From Rhodopseudomonas julia (GTDB lineage Bacteria; Pseudomonadota; Alphaproteobacteria; Rhizobiales; Afifellaceae), in NCBI RefSeq assembly GCF_030813515.1, contig NZ_JAUSUK010000002.1, positions 434,001 through 498,000 on the forward strand: a DNA stretch of 64,000 nt. Direction: 5' to 3'. The notes under the pieces were generated by a model. It was given only the letters and a program-made list of their open reading frames with translations. It did not search any database and was not told the DNA's origin. The translations under genes were made by a program, and so were the position numbers. The number at the start of each line of letters is the position of its first letter. The stretch's first letter is position 1. Shown here in pieces: positions 18,571 to 26,733 of this stretch.

Positions 18571-19345
18571 CAACGAAGCGGGCGGTGAGCCCCTGGACGC
18601 GGCGGGCGTGAGAGCGCCGACCGACAATGCCCGGCGGCGGCCGGTGCCGCCGGCGGTGACCGGTGCGCGCGGGCGGCCGAGCCTTGAAGGCGTCGCCGAT
18701 ATGCCGGCGCGCGAGCGGGCCTATCACGAGCTCAAATTCCGCATCATGGAAGGCCGGCTGCCGCCCGGAACCACGCTTCTCGAAGCGGAGGTGGCGAACC
18801 TTCTCGGCCTGTCGCGCACGCCGGTGCGGGAGGCTCTGATCAAGCTCGAAGAGGAAGGGCTCGTCGATGTTCGCCCGCGTCACGGCATCAGTGTGCGGGC
18901 GCAGTCGATCGACGATCTCTCCGACATCTACGACGTCTTTTCGACGCTCGAAGTGAAGGCCGTCGAGCTTGCCGCAAGGCGCGGCATCGAGACGAACGAC
19001 GGGCGGCGGCTTTCCGGCATTCTCGACCAGCTGGAGCGGGCGACGCAGCGTGAAGACCCGGTGCGCTGGTCGCATCTCGACGATCAGTTCCATTCCGAAC
19101 TCGTCAGCCTCAGCGGCAACAACCGGCTGTGCGCGACCCTGCGGCAATATTGGGACCAGCAATACCGGGCGCGCATGGCGATCGTGCATATGCGGCCGAG
19201 CACGGCGCAGTCGGACCGCGAGCATCGCGCCATCCTTCAGGCGGTGGTGGAGCGCGATATCCGTCGCGCGGCGCATCTGCATCAGCAGCACCGCGACCGC
19301 GCCGACCGGCTGGCGCTCGAACTTCTGCGGCGGGGGCCGGCGTGA
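18554..19345 (+). CDS. GntR-family regulator, FadR/FCD subfamily
   Basis: 263 aa. A variable Pro/Arg-rich head (1-50) precedes the winged helix (about 52-115; GTTLLEAEVANLLGLSRTPVREALIKLEEEGLV). A C-terminal FCD all-helical domain (about 125-255) contains LDDQFHSELVSLSGN and EHRAILQAVVERD, with Asp/His residues expected to hold a metal for acid ligands. The start is uncertain: ATG 18554 overlaps the previous gene; ATG 18701 would give a compact protein but lacks a ribosome site. Located inside the operon it probably controls; sites near GTATACGTTG in the window fit its family. Confidence 0.88.
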   Translation: MRQDRDNEAGGEPLDAAGVRAPTDNARRRPVPPAVTGARGRPSLEGVADMPARERAYHELKFRIMEGRLPPGTTLLEAEVANLLGLSRTPVREALIKLEEEGLVDVRPRHGISVRAQSIDDLSDIYDVFSTLEVKAVELAARRGIETNDGRRLSGILDQLERATQREDPVRWSHLDDQFHSELVSLSGNNRLCATLRQYWDQQYRARMAIVHMRPSTAQSDREHRAILQAVVERDIRRAAHLHQQHRDRADRLALELLRRGPA

Positions 19346-19428
19346 GGCTGCCCGCATCGAACTTCTTTCCCGACAACGTCCAAGCCGCAGCAAAGCGGCG
19401 ACCATAAACGCTACGAGGAACACGCCCC

Positions 19429-20175
19429 ATGAACAGGATCGACCTTGAAAACCGCACGGCCGTCATCACCGGCGGCGCCCGCGGCATCGGCTTTGCGACG
19501 GCGAAACGCGTGCTCGAGAGCGGCGGGCGGGCCGTTATTTGGGACATCGACGGGGCGGCGATCGAGACGGCGCTCGGCGAACTCGGTGAGAAGGCGAGCG
19601 GCGCCGTCGTCGAGCTGACGGATGCAGGCGCTGTCGCGGAGGCCGCGAAAGAGGCGGCCCGGAAGGCCGGCGGCATCGACATTCTCGTCAACAATGCCGG
19701 CATCACCGGCGGCAACGCCAAGACCTGGGAGCTCGATCCCGACACCTGGCGCAAGGTGATCGAGGTCAATCTCGTCGCGCCGTTTCTCACAAGCCATGCC
19801 GTCGTGCCCTTGATGCTCGAAAAGGGCTATGGGCGGATCGTCAATGTCGCCTCGATCGCCGGCAAGGAGGGCAATCCCAACGCCTCGCATTATTCCGCCT
19901 CGAAGGCGGGTCTGATCGGGCTCACGAAATCGCTCGGCAAGGAGCTCGCCGGCCACAACATCCTCGTCAATTGCATCACGCCGGCGGCGGCCCGCACGGC
20001 GATCTTCGATCAGATGACGCAGGAGCATATCGATTACATGCTGTCGAAGATCCCGATGAACCGGTTCGTGGAGCCGGCCGAGGTGGCGGCGATGATCTGC
20101 TGGCTCGCCTCAGAGGATTGCTCGTTTTCGACGGGCGCCGTCTTCGACATTTCCGGCGGCCGCGCTGTCTATTAA
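19429..20175 (+). CDS. SDR dehydrogenase, aldose 1-dehydrogenase/FabG-like
   Basis: 248 aa. TGGARGIGFATAKR (14-27), NNAGITGG, Ser in VNVASIAGKEG, and YSASKAG are intact. The end is FDISGGRAVY. This subgroup includes NAD(P) sugar 1-dehydrogenases found in fucose, rhamnose and arabinose clusters as well as FabG-type reductases. In this operon it may oxidise the sugar to its lactone or act on a downstream intermediate. AGGAACACGCCCC precedes ATG. Substrate unknown. Confidence 0.8.
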   Translation: MNRIDLENRTAVITGGARGIGFATAKRVLESGGRAVIWDIDGAAIETALGELGEKASGAVVELTDAGAVAEAAKEAARKAGGIDILVNNAGITGGNAKTWELDPDTWRKVIEVNLVAPFLTSHAVVPLMLEKGYGRIVNVASIAGKEGNPNASHYSASKAGLIGLTKSLGKELAGHNILVNCITPAAARTAIFDQMTQEHIDYMLSKIPMNRFVEPAEVAAMICWLASEDCSFSTGAVFDISGGRAVY

Positions 20176-20215
20176 TTCTGAAATCCCCCAAGACGAAAAT
20201 CCCAGAAAGGATGCC

Positions 20216-21058
20216 ATGAAGCTCGTTCGCTACGGCCCTGCCGGCCAGGAAAAGCCCGGCCTCATCGATGACGAGGGCGCGCTGCGCGATCTGTCCGGCG
20301 AGGTCGACGACATCGCCGGGGAGGTGATCTCCGATGCCGGGCTCGAGAGGCTTCGTGCACTCGATCCCACCTCGCTGCCGAAGGTTGCGGGCAATCCCCG
20401 TTTCGGCCCCTGCGTCGGCCATGTCTCGAAGATCCTGTGCATCGGCCTCAATTATTCTGACCATGCGGCGGAGACGGGCGCCGAGCCACCGAGCGAGCCG
20501 ATCATCTTCGCCAAGGCATTGTCGGCGCTCTGCGGGCCCAATGACGACGTGGAGATGCCGCGCGGCTCCAAGGCGCTCGACTGGGAGGTGGAGCTTGCCG
20601 TCATCATCGGCAAGCGCGCCAAATACGTGTCCGAAGACGAGGCGATGCAGCATGTGGCGGGCTTCGCCATCATGAACGACGTCTCCGAACGCGACTTCCA
20701 GACGAAGCGCTCCGGCCAGTGGACGAAGGGCAAGAGCCACGACACGTTCGGCCCGCTCGGACCGTGGCTCGTCACACGCGATGCCGTTGCCGATCCGCAC
20801 AATCTCGACATGCATCTCGACGTCAACGGCGAGCGGCGCCAGAGCGGCAACACCAACACGCTCATCTTCAACGTGCCGCATGTCGTCTCGTATCTGTCGC
20901 AGTTCATGACGCTGATGCCGGGCGACGTCATTTCCACCGGCACGCCGCCGGGCGTGGGCATGGGCATGAAGCCGCCCGTCTATCTGAAGGTCGGCGACGT
21001 GATGGAGCTGGCGATCGAGGGGCTCGGCACGCAGCGGCAGACAGTCGTCGCCGCCTGA
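20216..21058 (+). CDS. Fumarylacetoacetate hydrolase-family protein (diketo-deoxy sugar acid hydrolase-like)
   Basis: 280 aa. The opening MKLVRYGPAGQEKPGLID, the core GLNYSDHAAETG, the metal ligands (E in WEVELAVIIG, D in NDVSERDFQ) and the segment STGTPPGVGMGMKPP are typical of the FAH branch that includes 2,4-diketo-3-deoxy-L-fuconate/rhamnonate hydrolases. It would cleave the product of the SDR at 15892 into pyruvate plus a hydroxyacid (lactate or glycolate, depending on the sugar). AGAAAGGATGCC precedes ATG. Together with the dehydratase and 4-dehydrogenase it forms a plausible complete lower pathway. Confidence 0.85.
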   Translation: MKLVRYGPAGQEKPGLIDDEGALRDLSGEVDDIAGEVISDAGLERLRALDPTSLPKVAGNPRFGPCVGHVSKILCIGLNYSDHAAETGAEPPSEPIIFAKALSALCGPNDDVEMPRGSKALDWEVELAVIIGKRAKYVSEDEAMQHVAGFAIMNDVSERDFQTKRSGQWTKGKSHDTFGPLGPWLVTRDAVADPHNLDMHLDVNGERRQSGNTNTLIFNVPHVVSYLSQFMTLMPGDVISTGTPPGVGMGMKPPVYLKVGDVMELAIEGLGTQRQTVVAA

Positions 21059-21135
21059 GGTTGAGATCCGCTGGCCGGTGCAGCCCTGTGCTGCGCCGGC
21101 GCCTCAAAAAAGCGTTCCGGTGCTTGCCGACGCCA

Positions 21136-21149
21136 CAATGTATACGTTG
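21136..21149. promoter_or_regulatory. Candidate GntR/FadR operator, site B
   Basis: CAATGTATACGTTG is a near-perfect 14-bp palindrome (one mismatched pair) with core GTATAC, 124 bp before the tctC start. It is the best-formed of four related sites in the window. Confidence 0.6.
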
Positions 21150-21272
21150 ACATCTTCGGTCGACGCAGGAGATAGTCTCTCCGTGAACAAAAAGAGCTGC
21201 GCATGACGCAGCCGGGCAGAGCCTCCGCAGAAGAGGCCTGCCGCGAACAGACATCGCGCACCGGGAGGACAT

Positions 21273-22259
21273 ATGCGCAAAAGAACCTTTCTCGCCGCCG
21301 CCGCGGCGCTTCTCGCCACAGCCGTGTTCGGCGCTCCTGCCGCCCTTGCGCAATCCGATTATCCGGATCGTCCGATCCAGATGATCGTGCCTTGGGGTGC
21401 GGGCGGCGGTACGGATGCCGTCGGACGCATCTTCGCTTCGATCCTGCAGGAAGAGCTCGGCGTGCCGGTCAACGTCGTCAACCGCACCGGCGGGTCGGGT
21501 GTCGTCGGCCACAGCGCCATCGCGATGGCCAAGCCGGACGGCTACACGATCGGCATCGTGACCATCGAGATCGACATGATGCATTGGCAGGGGCTGACGG
21601 ATCTCACCTACAAGGACTTCGATTTCCTGGCGATGGTGAATGCCGATCCGGGTGGCGTCATGGTGTCGGCCGATTCCGATTACGAGACGGCGCAGGATCT
21701 TCTCGACGCGATCAAGTCCGAGCCGAAGGGGTCTTTGAAGGCCTCCGGCACCGGGCAGGGCGGCATCTGGCATCTCGGCCTTCTCGGCTGGATGTTGTCG
21801 GAAGATTTGCCGCCCGATCAGATCACCTGGGTGCCGAGCCAGGGTTCGGCCGCGGGCATCACCGATATGGTGGCGGGCGGCGTCGACCTCGTTCCCTCGT
21901 CGCTTGCCGAAGGCCGCTCGATGATCGAGGCCGGCAAGGTGCGCCCGCTCGCTTCGATGTCGGAGGAGCGCCAGGAGATGTTCCCGGACGTGCCGACGCT
22001 GAAAGAGGCGGTCGGTTCGGACTGGACGCTTGCGGTGTGGCGCACGGTTGCGGCGCCGAAGGGGCTGCCGGACGACGTGAAGGCGAAACTCGCGGGGGCC
22101 GTCGAGAAGGCCTACAACAGCGAAGAATACACGAAGTTCATGGCCGATCGCGGGTTCGGCATGCGCTGGGCAGGGCCGGAAGAGGCGACTGAGATCGTCG
22201 GTTCCGACGATGAGAGCCTTGGGCGCGTCATGAAAGAGGCCGGGCTCGCGGCCGAATAA
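21273..22259 (+). CDS. tctC: Tripartite tricarboxylate transporter substrate-binding protein (TctC/Bug family)
   Basis: 328 aa. Signal peptide MRKRTFLAAAAALLATAVFG with cleavage near ALA-QS, then SDYPDRPIQMIVPWGAGGGTDAVGR, the classic opening of the Bug fold that clamps a carboxylate. It binds an organic or sugar acid in the periplasm for the TctBA membrane pair encoded next. Position after the sugar-acid operon and behind the GntR-like site B suggests that the substrate is the acid degraded by that operon. GGGAGG precedes ATG 21273. Confidence 0.9.
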   Translation: MRKRTFLAAAAALLATAVFGAPAALAQSDYPDRPIQMIVPWGAGGGTDAVGRIFASILQEELGVPVNVVNRTGGSGVVGHSAIAMAKPDGYTIGIVTIEIDMMHWQGLTDLTYKDFDFLAMVNADPGGVMVSADSDYETAQDLLDAIKSEPKGSLKASGTGQGGIWHLGLLGWMLSEDLPPDQITWVPSQGSAAGITDMVAGGVDLVPSSLAEGRSMIEAGKVRPLASMSEERQEMFPDVPTLKEAVGSDWTLAVWRTVAAPKGLPDDVKAKLAGAVEKAYNSEEYTKFMADRGFGMRWAGPEEATEIVGSDDESLGRVMKEAGLAAE

Positions 22260-22307
22260 GGGCGATCGGCGGCGCCTGCGGGCGCCGCCATCTGCCGGGA
22301 CCCTGCG

Positions 22308-22781
22308 ATGAAATTCAACGATTTCGTGCTCGGCGTGCTGGTGCTGATCGGTGCCGCCGCGATCCTCGTTTCGGCGAGGAACTTCTCTCCCATTCCGGGC
22401 CAGGCCTATGGGGCCGAAACCATGCCGAACGCCATCGGCATCGTGGCGGCGGGGCTCGGCATCTTCATGATGGCGAAGAGCGCGCTCGCGGGCTTTCCGG
22501 GGCGGGCGGTGGCGCTCGCCGATTGGGTGCGCTCGCCGGGATCGCTTGTCGGGGTGGCGACGGCCTTGGCGCTGATCGGCGTCTATATCGTCTTTTCCGA
22601 GCGCGTCGGCTTCGTGCCGATCGCCTTCCTCATTCTCCTCGTCTTCATGCTGACCTTGCGCACGCGGATCATCGTCGCCGTGCCGGTGGCGATCTTCGCC
22701 ACGATCCTGGTGCAGCAGACCTTCGGGCGGCTTCTCCTGGTGCCGCTGCCGCGCAACGACTTTCTTTCCTTTCTGTGGTGA
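22308..22781 (+). CDS. tctB: Tripartite tricarboxylate transporter small membrane protein (TctB)
   Basis: 157 aa with four hydrophobic segments (about 5-25, 40-60, 85-105, 115-150), the TctB layout. Its TGA overlaps the ATG of tctA (TGATG), so translation of the two is coupled. Confidence 0.87.
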   Translation: MKFNDFVLGVLVLIGAAAILVSARNFSPIPGQAYGAETMPNAIGIVAAGLGIFMMAKSALAGFPGRAVALADWVRSPGSLVGVATALALIGVYIVFSERVGFVPIAFLILLVFMLTLRTRIIVAVPVAIFATILVQQTFGRLLLVPLPRNDFLSFLW

Positions 22782-24307
22782 TGGCGATGGATGTTCTCGC
22801 GCAGGCCGCAGGCCTCGTCTTTCAGCCCTATGTGCTTCTCGTCATCTTTGCCTCCGCCTGTTTCGGGCTTTTCGTCGGTGCGATCCCGGGGCTGACGGCG
22901 ACGATGGCGACGGCGCTTCTGGTGCCGATCACCTTCTTCATGGACCCGGTGCCGGCGATCGCTGCGATCGTGACGGCAACCGCGATGGCGATTTTCGCCG
23001 GCGACATTCCGGGCGCGCTCTTGCGTATGCCAGGCACGCCGGCAAGTGCGGCCTATGTCGAAGACGCCTATCGGATGACGCAGGACGGCCGCGGCGACGA
23101 GGCCCTCGGCGCCGTCCTCGTGTTCTCCTCGATCGGCGGCATCTTCGGCACGATCGTGCTCGTCACGACGGCGCCCACACTCGCCGAAATCGCGCTCAAA
23201 TTCTCCTCGTTCGAGTATTTCTGGCTGGTGCTTTTGGGGCTCTCCTGCGCCATCTTCGTGTCGCCGAGCTCCGTCACGCGCGGCATGATCGCGCTTCTGA
23301 TCGGGCTTTTTGCGGCGACGATCGGCATCGACAATCCGGCCGGGCAGCCGCGCTACACTTTTGGCAATGTCGAGCTTTTGGCCGGCGTGCAGTTCATCCC
23401 GGCGATGATCGGGCTCTTTGCCGTGTCGGAGGTTCTGCGCTCGATCGTCTATTCGAAGGAGCGTCCACGCGTCGATCGCTCCGGCAAGCACACCGTCTTC
23501 AAGCGGCAATGGACCAATATCCGCCGCTATCCGATCCAGATGCTGCGCGGCAGCGCGACGGGTACGGCGATCGGCGCGTTGCCGGGGGCGGGTGCGGATA
23601 TCGCGGCCTGGATTTCCTACGCCGTCTCCAAGCAGTTCTCACGGCAGAAGGAGAAATTCGGACGCGGCCATGTGGAGGGGCTGGTGGAAGCCGGGGCCTC
23701 CAACAACGGCGCCGTCTCGGGCGCCTGGATCCCGGCGCTCGTCTTCGGCATTCCGGGCGATTCCATCACCGCGATCGTGATCGGCGTCCTCTACGTCAAA
23801 GGCATGAATCCGGGCCCGACCGTGTTCATCAACGATCCGCAGCTGATCTATGCGGTGTTCATGGTGTTCTTTCTGGCAAACATCATCATGCTGCCGCTCG
23901 GCTGGGTGGCGATCAAAGGCGCCTCGACGCTGTTGTCGATCCCGAACCGGGTGTTGATGCCGGTCATTCTCCTGTTTTGCATCGTCGGCTCTTTCGCCAT
24001 CAACAATTCCGTCTTCGGCGTTCTCCTGATGCTGATCTTCGGCGTGCTCGGCTTCATCATGGAAGAGAACGACATTCCGATCGCACCGGCGATCCTCGGC
24101 CTCGTCCTCGGGCCGATGCTGGAACAGAATTTCATCACCTCGATGATCAAGGCCGACGGCAGCTTCCTCGCCTTCTTCGAGCGGCCGATCGCGGCTGGGC
24201 TCGGCATCTTTACGATCGTGGTCTGGTCGATCCCGATCATCCTCTATCTGCGACGGCGATGGGCGGGCTCCGAGGCCTCCCCCAAGGAGGATCTCCCGCA
24301 AGGATGA
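22781..24307 (+). CDS. tctA: Tripartite tricarboxylate transporter large membrane protein (TctA)
   Basis: 508 aa, about 11-12 membrane segments. TctA hallmarks are GAIPGLTATMATALLVPITF near the N-terminus and the mid-protein repeat GALPGAGADIAAWISYAVSKQ, plus GVLGFIMEENDIPIAPAILGLVLG near the end. The start ATG overlaps the tctB stop; the open frame further upstream in the same phase is the tctB region and is not coding in this frame. It carries the acid across the inner membrane using the cation gradient. Confidence 0.9.
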   Translation: MAMDVLAQAAGLVFQPYVLLVIFASACFGLFVGAIPGLTATMATALLVPITFFMDPVPAIAAIVTATAMAIFAGDIPGALLRMPGTPASAAYVEDAYRMTQDGRGDEALGAVLVFSSIGGIFGTIVLVTTAPTLAEIALKFSSFEYFWLVLLGLSCAIFVSPSSVTRGMIALLIGLFAATIGIDNPAGQPRYTFGNVELLAGVQFIPAMIGLFAVSEVLRSIVYSKERPRVDRSGKHTVFKRQWTNIRRYPIQMLRGSATGTAIGALPGAGADIAAWISYAVSKQFSRQKEKFGRGHVEGLVEAGASNNGAVSGAWIPALVFGIPGDSITAIVIGVLYVKGMNPGPTVFINDPQLIYAVFMVFFLANIIMLPLGWVAIKGASTLLSIPNRVLMPVILLFCIVGSFAINNSVFGVLLMLIFGVLGFIMEENDIPIAPAILGLVLGPMLEQNFITSMIKADGSFLAFFERPIAAGLGIFTIVVWSIPIILYLRRRWAGSEASPKEDLPQG

Positions 24308-24338
24308 GGATCGCCCCTGAAAACGAATGGAAGATGTC

Positions 24339-25280
24339 ATGACGCGACCCGAGCTTTTGATGGTCGGCCCTCTCGCCGACGCCGTGACTGCCGAGATCGA
24401 GAAGGATTTCACCGTCCACCGCTATTTTGCGGCGGACGACAAGGACGCCCTTCTGGCCGAGGTGGGCGAGGGGGTTCGCTTCGTTGCGACGGGCGGGCAC
24501 CATGGCTGTTCGGCGAAGATCATCGAGGCGCTGCCGAAGCTCGAAATCATTTCCTCCTTCGGTGTCGGCTATGACGCCGTCGATGTGGAGGCGGCGAAGC
24601 GGGCGGGGGTGCACGTGACGAACACGCCCGACGTTCTCAACGATTGCGTGGCGGAGATGACGGTGGGGCTGATGATTGCGCTCGCCCATCGGCTGCCGCA
24701 GACCGACCGTTATGTGCGCGAGGGGCGCTGGCCGGGCGGCGATTTTCCGCTGACCGACGAACTCCGCGGGGCGCGCGCCGGCATTCTCGGCCTCGGGCGC
24801 ATCGGCAAGGAGATTGCGAGGCGCCTGCAGGTGTTCAAGATGGAGGTCGTCTATCACGGCCGCCACAAGCAGGCGCACGAGCCCTATCCTTACTTTGCCG
24901 ATCTCACCGAGATGGCGAAGGCCTGCGACTGGCTGGTGGTGATCGCGCCGGGCTCCAAAGAGACGCAAGGCATCGTCAGCCGCGGCGTGATGGAGGCGCT
25001 CGGGCCGAAGGGTATGCTCGTCAATATGGCGCGCGGTTCGCTCGTCGACGAGCCGGCGATGATCGAGCTCCTGCAATCGGGCGGGCTCGGCGGTGCGGCG
25101 CTCGACGTCTTTGCCGACGAGCCGAATGTGCCGGACGAATTGAAGGCGCTCGACAATGTCGTCTTGTCACCGCACCAGGGCAGTGCCACGCACAAGACGC
25201 GGGCGGCGATGGGGCAGATGGTGGTCGACAATCTGCGTGCGCATCTCAGGGGCGAGCCGCTTCTGAGCTCCGTCGCCTGA
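24339..25280 (+). CDS. D-isomer-specific 2-hydroxyacid dehydrogenase (glyoxylate/hydroxypyruvate reductase-like)
   Basis: 313 aa. NAD site GILGLGRIGKEIARR (about 148-162), substrate Arg in NMARGSLVDEPAM, catalytic Glu in ALDVFADEPNVP and His in LSPHQGSATHKTR are all present. Family members reduce glyoxylate, hydroxypyruvate or 2-ketogluconate. Placed last in the TctCBA operon, it may handle the two-carbon product of the sugar-acid route. Start at ATG 24339 behind GGAAG; an ATG four codons earlier is less well placed. Confidence 0.88.
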   Translation: MTRPELLMVGPLADAVTAEIEKDFTVHRYFAADDKDALLAEVGEGVRFVATGGHHGCSAKIIEALPKLEIISSFGVGYDAVDVEAAKRAGVHVTNTPDVLNDCVAEMTVGLMIALAHRLPQTDRYVREGRWPGGDFPLTDELRGARAGILGLGRIGKEIARRLQVFKMEVVYHGRHKQAHEPYPYFADLTEMAKACDWLVVIAPGSKETQGIVSRGVMEALGPKGMLVNMARGSLVDEPAMIELLQSGGLGGAALDVFADEPNVPDELKALDNVVLSPHQGSATHKTRAAMGQMVVDNLRAHLRGEPLLSSVA

Positions 25281-25363
25281 GGCGGCCGGGGAGGTTCGGG
25301 CGGCGGTCTCCGGGGTGACGAACGGCCCCGCCGGTCTCCGTTGAACTTTCGGACGCGACGAGG

Positions 25364-25414
25364 TTCGGGCCCACGACGCATTTGGGTCCACAACGCATTC
25401 GGGCCCACGACGCA
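25364..25414. repeat. 17-bp tandem repeat, three copies
   Basis: TTCGGGCCCACGACGCA (25364-25380), TTTGGGTCCACAACGCA (25381-25397) and TTCGGGCCCACGACGCA (25398-25414). Copies 1 and 3 are identical; copy 2 differs at three positions. A degraded further copy may precede at about 25347. Confidence 0.9.
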
Positions 25415-25437
25415 AAAGGGCGGCATGCATGCCGCCC
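25411..25437 (-). terminator. Intrinsic terminator (minus strand)
   Basis: A perfect 20-bp palindrome GGGCGGCAT-GC-ATGCCGCCC (25418-25437), read on the minus strand, is followed by TTTTGCG. It probably ends transcription of the small Cys-containing gene at 25551-25751. Confidence 0.7.
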
Positions 25438-25550
25438 CGTCGTCCTCAGGCTGTCATCGTCAGACTATTCCGTCAGCCCTTTGAAGGAGGCGCAGCGCCA
25501 AGCTGCGCCCCGTTGCGCGTCCTAAGCCGCGCCATGCGCGTTTCGCAAAA

Positions 25551-25751
25551 TCAGGCCGCCAGGCCCTCCTTTGCGAAATGGCCGCACCAATCGCTCTCTT
25601 TCACGACCGGCCAAAGCCCAACGGCATCCGCCACGGGCTGCGTGACGGGCGGGTTGAACCGGCAGAGACCTGCATCTTTGATCTCGTGGTCGTCGTTGGC
25701 GTGGTGATCTTCAAAGAAAGCGCAGCTGCTGCATACGGGTTTGTCAGCCAT
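25551..25751 (-). CDS. Small conserved-type protein with four cysteines
   Basis: 66 aa, MADKPVCSSCAFFEDH... with CxxC at residues 7-10, then single cysteines in AGLCRFNPP and ESDWCGHF. The spacing suggests a small zinc-binding or rubredoxin-like fold, but I do not recognise a named family. AAGGAGAG lies six bases before ATG, and an AT-rich promoter region and a downstream terminator support a real gene. It is rich in His/Asp (EDHHANDDHE). Function unknown. Confidence 0.7.
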   Translation of the reverse strand: MADKPVCSSCAFFEDHHANDDHEIKDAGLCRFNPPVTQPVADAVGLWPVVKESDWCGHFAKEGLAA

Positions 25752-25982
25752 GGCTCTCTCCTTTGCTTTCGGGTTTCAGATGGCTTTTTCCGAAACCAAC
25801 AAGTGTATTATAAGAGCATCGTCTAACTTATTCAAGAACTGTCTTTTGTAGTTATTCAAAGGGGTGGTTGTATTCGACTGAAGTGTAGGTGTTTTTTGTC
25901 ATCTGTCGCTGAATTAAATTATATCTTGCTCAGCGAGCGCTCCGCGTTTGGCCGCCTCGCCAGTTGCCGGCCCTTTGCCTTT
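25752..25982. other. AT-rich intergenic region
   Basis: 231 bp, clearly AT-richer than the surroundings. It probably holds the promoter of the small cysteine protein (TATTATA at about 25804) and the 3' end of the minus-strand ABC/racemase operon. No strong stem-loop plus T-run was found. Confidence 0.45.
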
Positions 25983-26699
25983 TCAGGGGCTCCCATCGGG
26001 CTCGGCTCGATCCAATGCCAATGCGACAGCCGCCCGACAATGAAGTTCCGTCGTGGAAAAGGCTGGTAGCGGCGATTCCTCTGGTGCGAGAAGAAGCGGG
26101 ATTTCGGTGCATGCAAGCGCAACGCAATCGGCACCGCGCGCTGCGAGATCTCGAATGATCTTCTGGTATCTGGCGCGGGTCGTATCCAGGAATCGGTTGT
26201 GTACCAGTTCGTCATAGATGCTGTCGTGGATGTCGCGTTTCTCATCCTCGTTCGGCCTGATCGTCTGAAGGCCATTGCGTGTAAAGATCTCAGGGTAGAA
26301 GTCCTCCTCCATCGTCTTGCGCACGCCGAGAATGGCCACCTTTCGCAAGTCTTTCGCCTTTATCGCTTCGGCTGTGACCTGGGCGATGTGCAGGAAGGGA
26401 ATGTCGAGAAGCGGTTCAATCGCGGGAACGAAACGATGAACGTCGTTACAGGTGATGACGATGAAGTCCGCTCCGGCCGCTTGCAGGGCGCGGGCGGCGT
26501 TTTCGATCTGCCTGCAGGCCGAGACTTCGTCCTGGCGGTCGATTACCGCCTCGACGTATTCCTGCCGATTGACGCTCTCCAGCACAATCCTGGCAGAGGT
26601 CACGCCGCCTTCAATGGCCTGCATAATCTCGTTGACGCGTCTGTAATATTCGACGGTTGAAACCCAGCTCAGCCCGCCGATCATCCCGATCTTCTTCAT
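25983..26699 (-). CDS. Aspartate/glutamate racemase-family protein
   Basis: 238 aa. The pattern is that of PLP-independent racemases with two catalytic cysteines: C84 in FIVITCNDVHRF and the second in VALACTEIPLLL near residue 198. The opening MKKIGMIGGLSWVSTVEYYRR is typical of aspartate racemases. It is the last gene of a minus-strand CUT1 ABC transporter operon, 34 bp after the second permease. Either it racemises an amino acid taken up by the system, or it acts on a related 2-substituted acid. Hydantoin racemase and maleate isomerase relatives are alternatives. Confidence 0.85.
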   Translation of the reverse strand: MKKIGMIGGLSWVSTVEYYRRVNEIMQAIEGGVTSARIVLESVNRQEYVEAVIDRQDEVSACRQIENAARALQAAGADFIVITCNDVHRFVPAIEPLLDIPFLHIAQVTAEAIKAKDLRKVAILGVRKTMEEDFYPEIFTRNGLQTIRPNEDEKRDIHDSIYDELVHNRFLDTTRARYQKIIRDLAARGADCVALACTEIPLLLAPEESPLPAFSTTELHCRAAVALALDRAEPDGSP

Positions 26700-26733
26700 G
26701 TGTCGTCCGTTGTTTGCGGAACGTGACCGCCGC

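Larger units (their letters stand above)
25281..25550. other. Convergent intergenic region
   Basis: 270 bp between two converging genes. It contains a 17-bp tandem repeat, a perfect 20-bp palindrome that works as a minus-strand terminator, and a GGCGCAG/CTGCGCC hairpin (25489-25509). No gene is supported. Confidence 0.6.

Noticed and set aside
22523-22780. N-terminal extension of TctA
   Set aside because: This part overlaps tctB in another frame and is Arg-rich nonsense; ATG 22781 overlaps the tctB stop, as expected for coupled genes.
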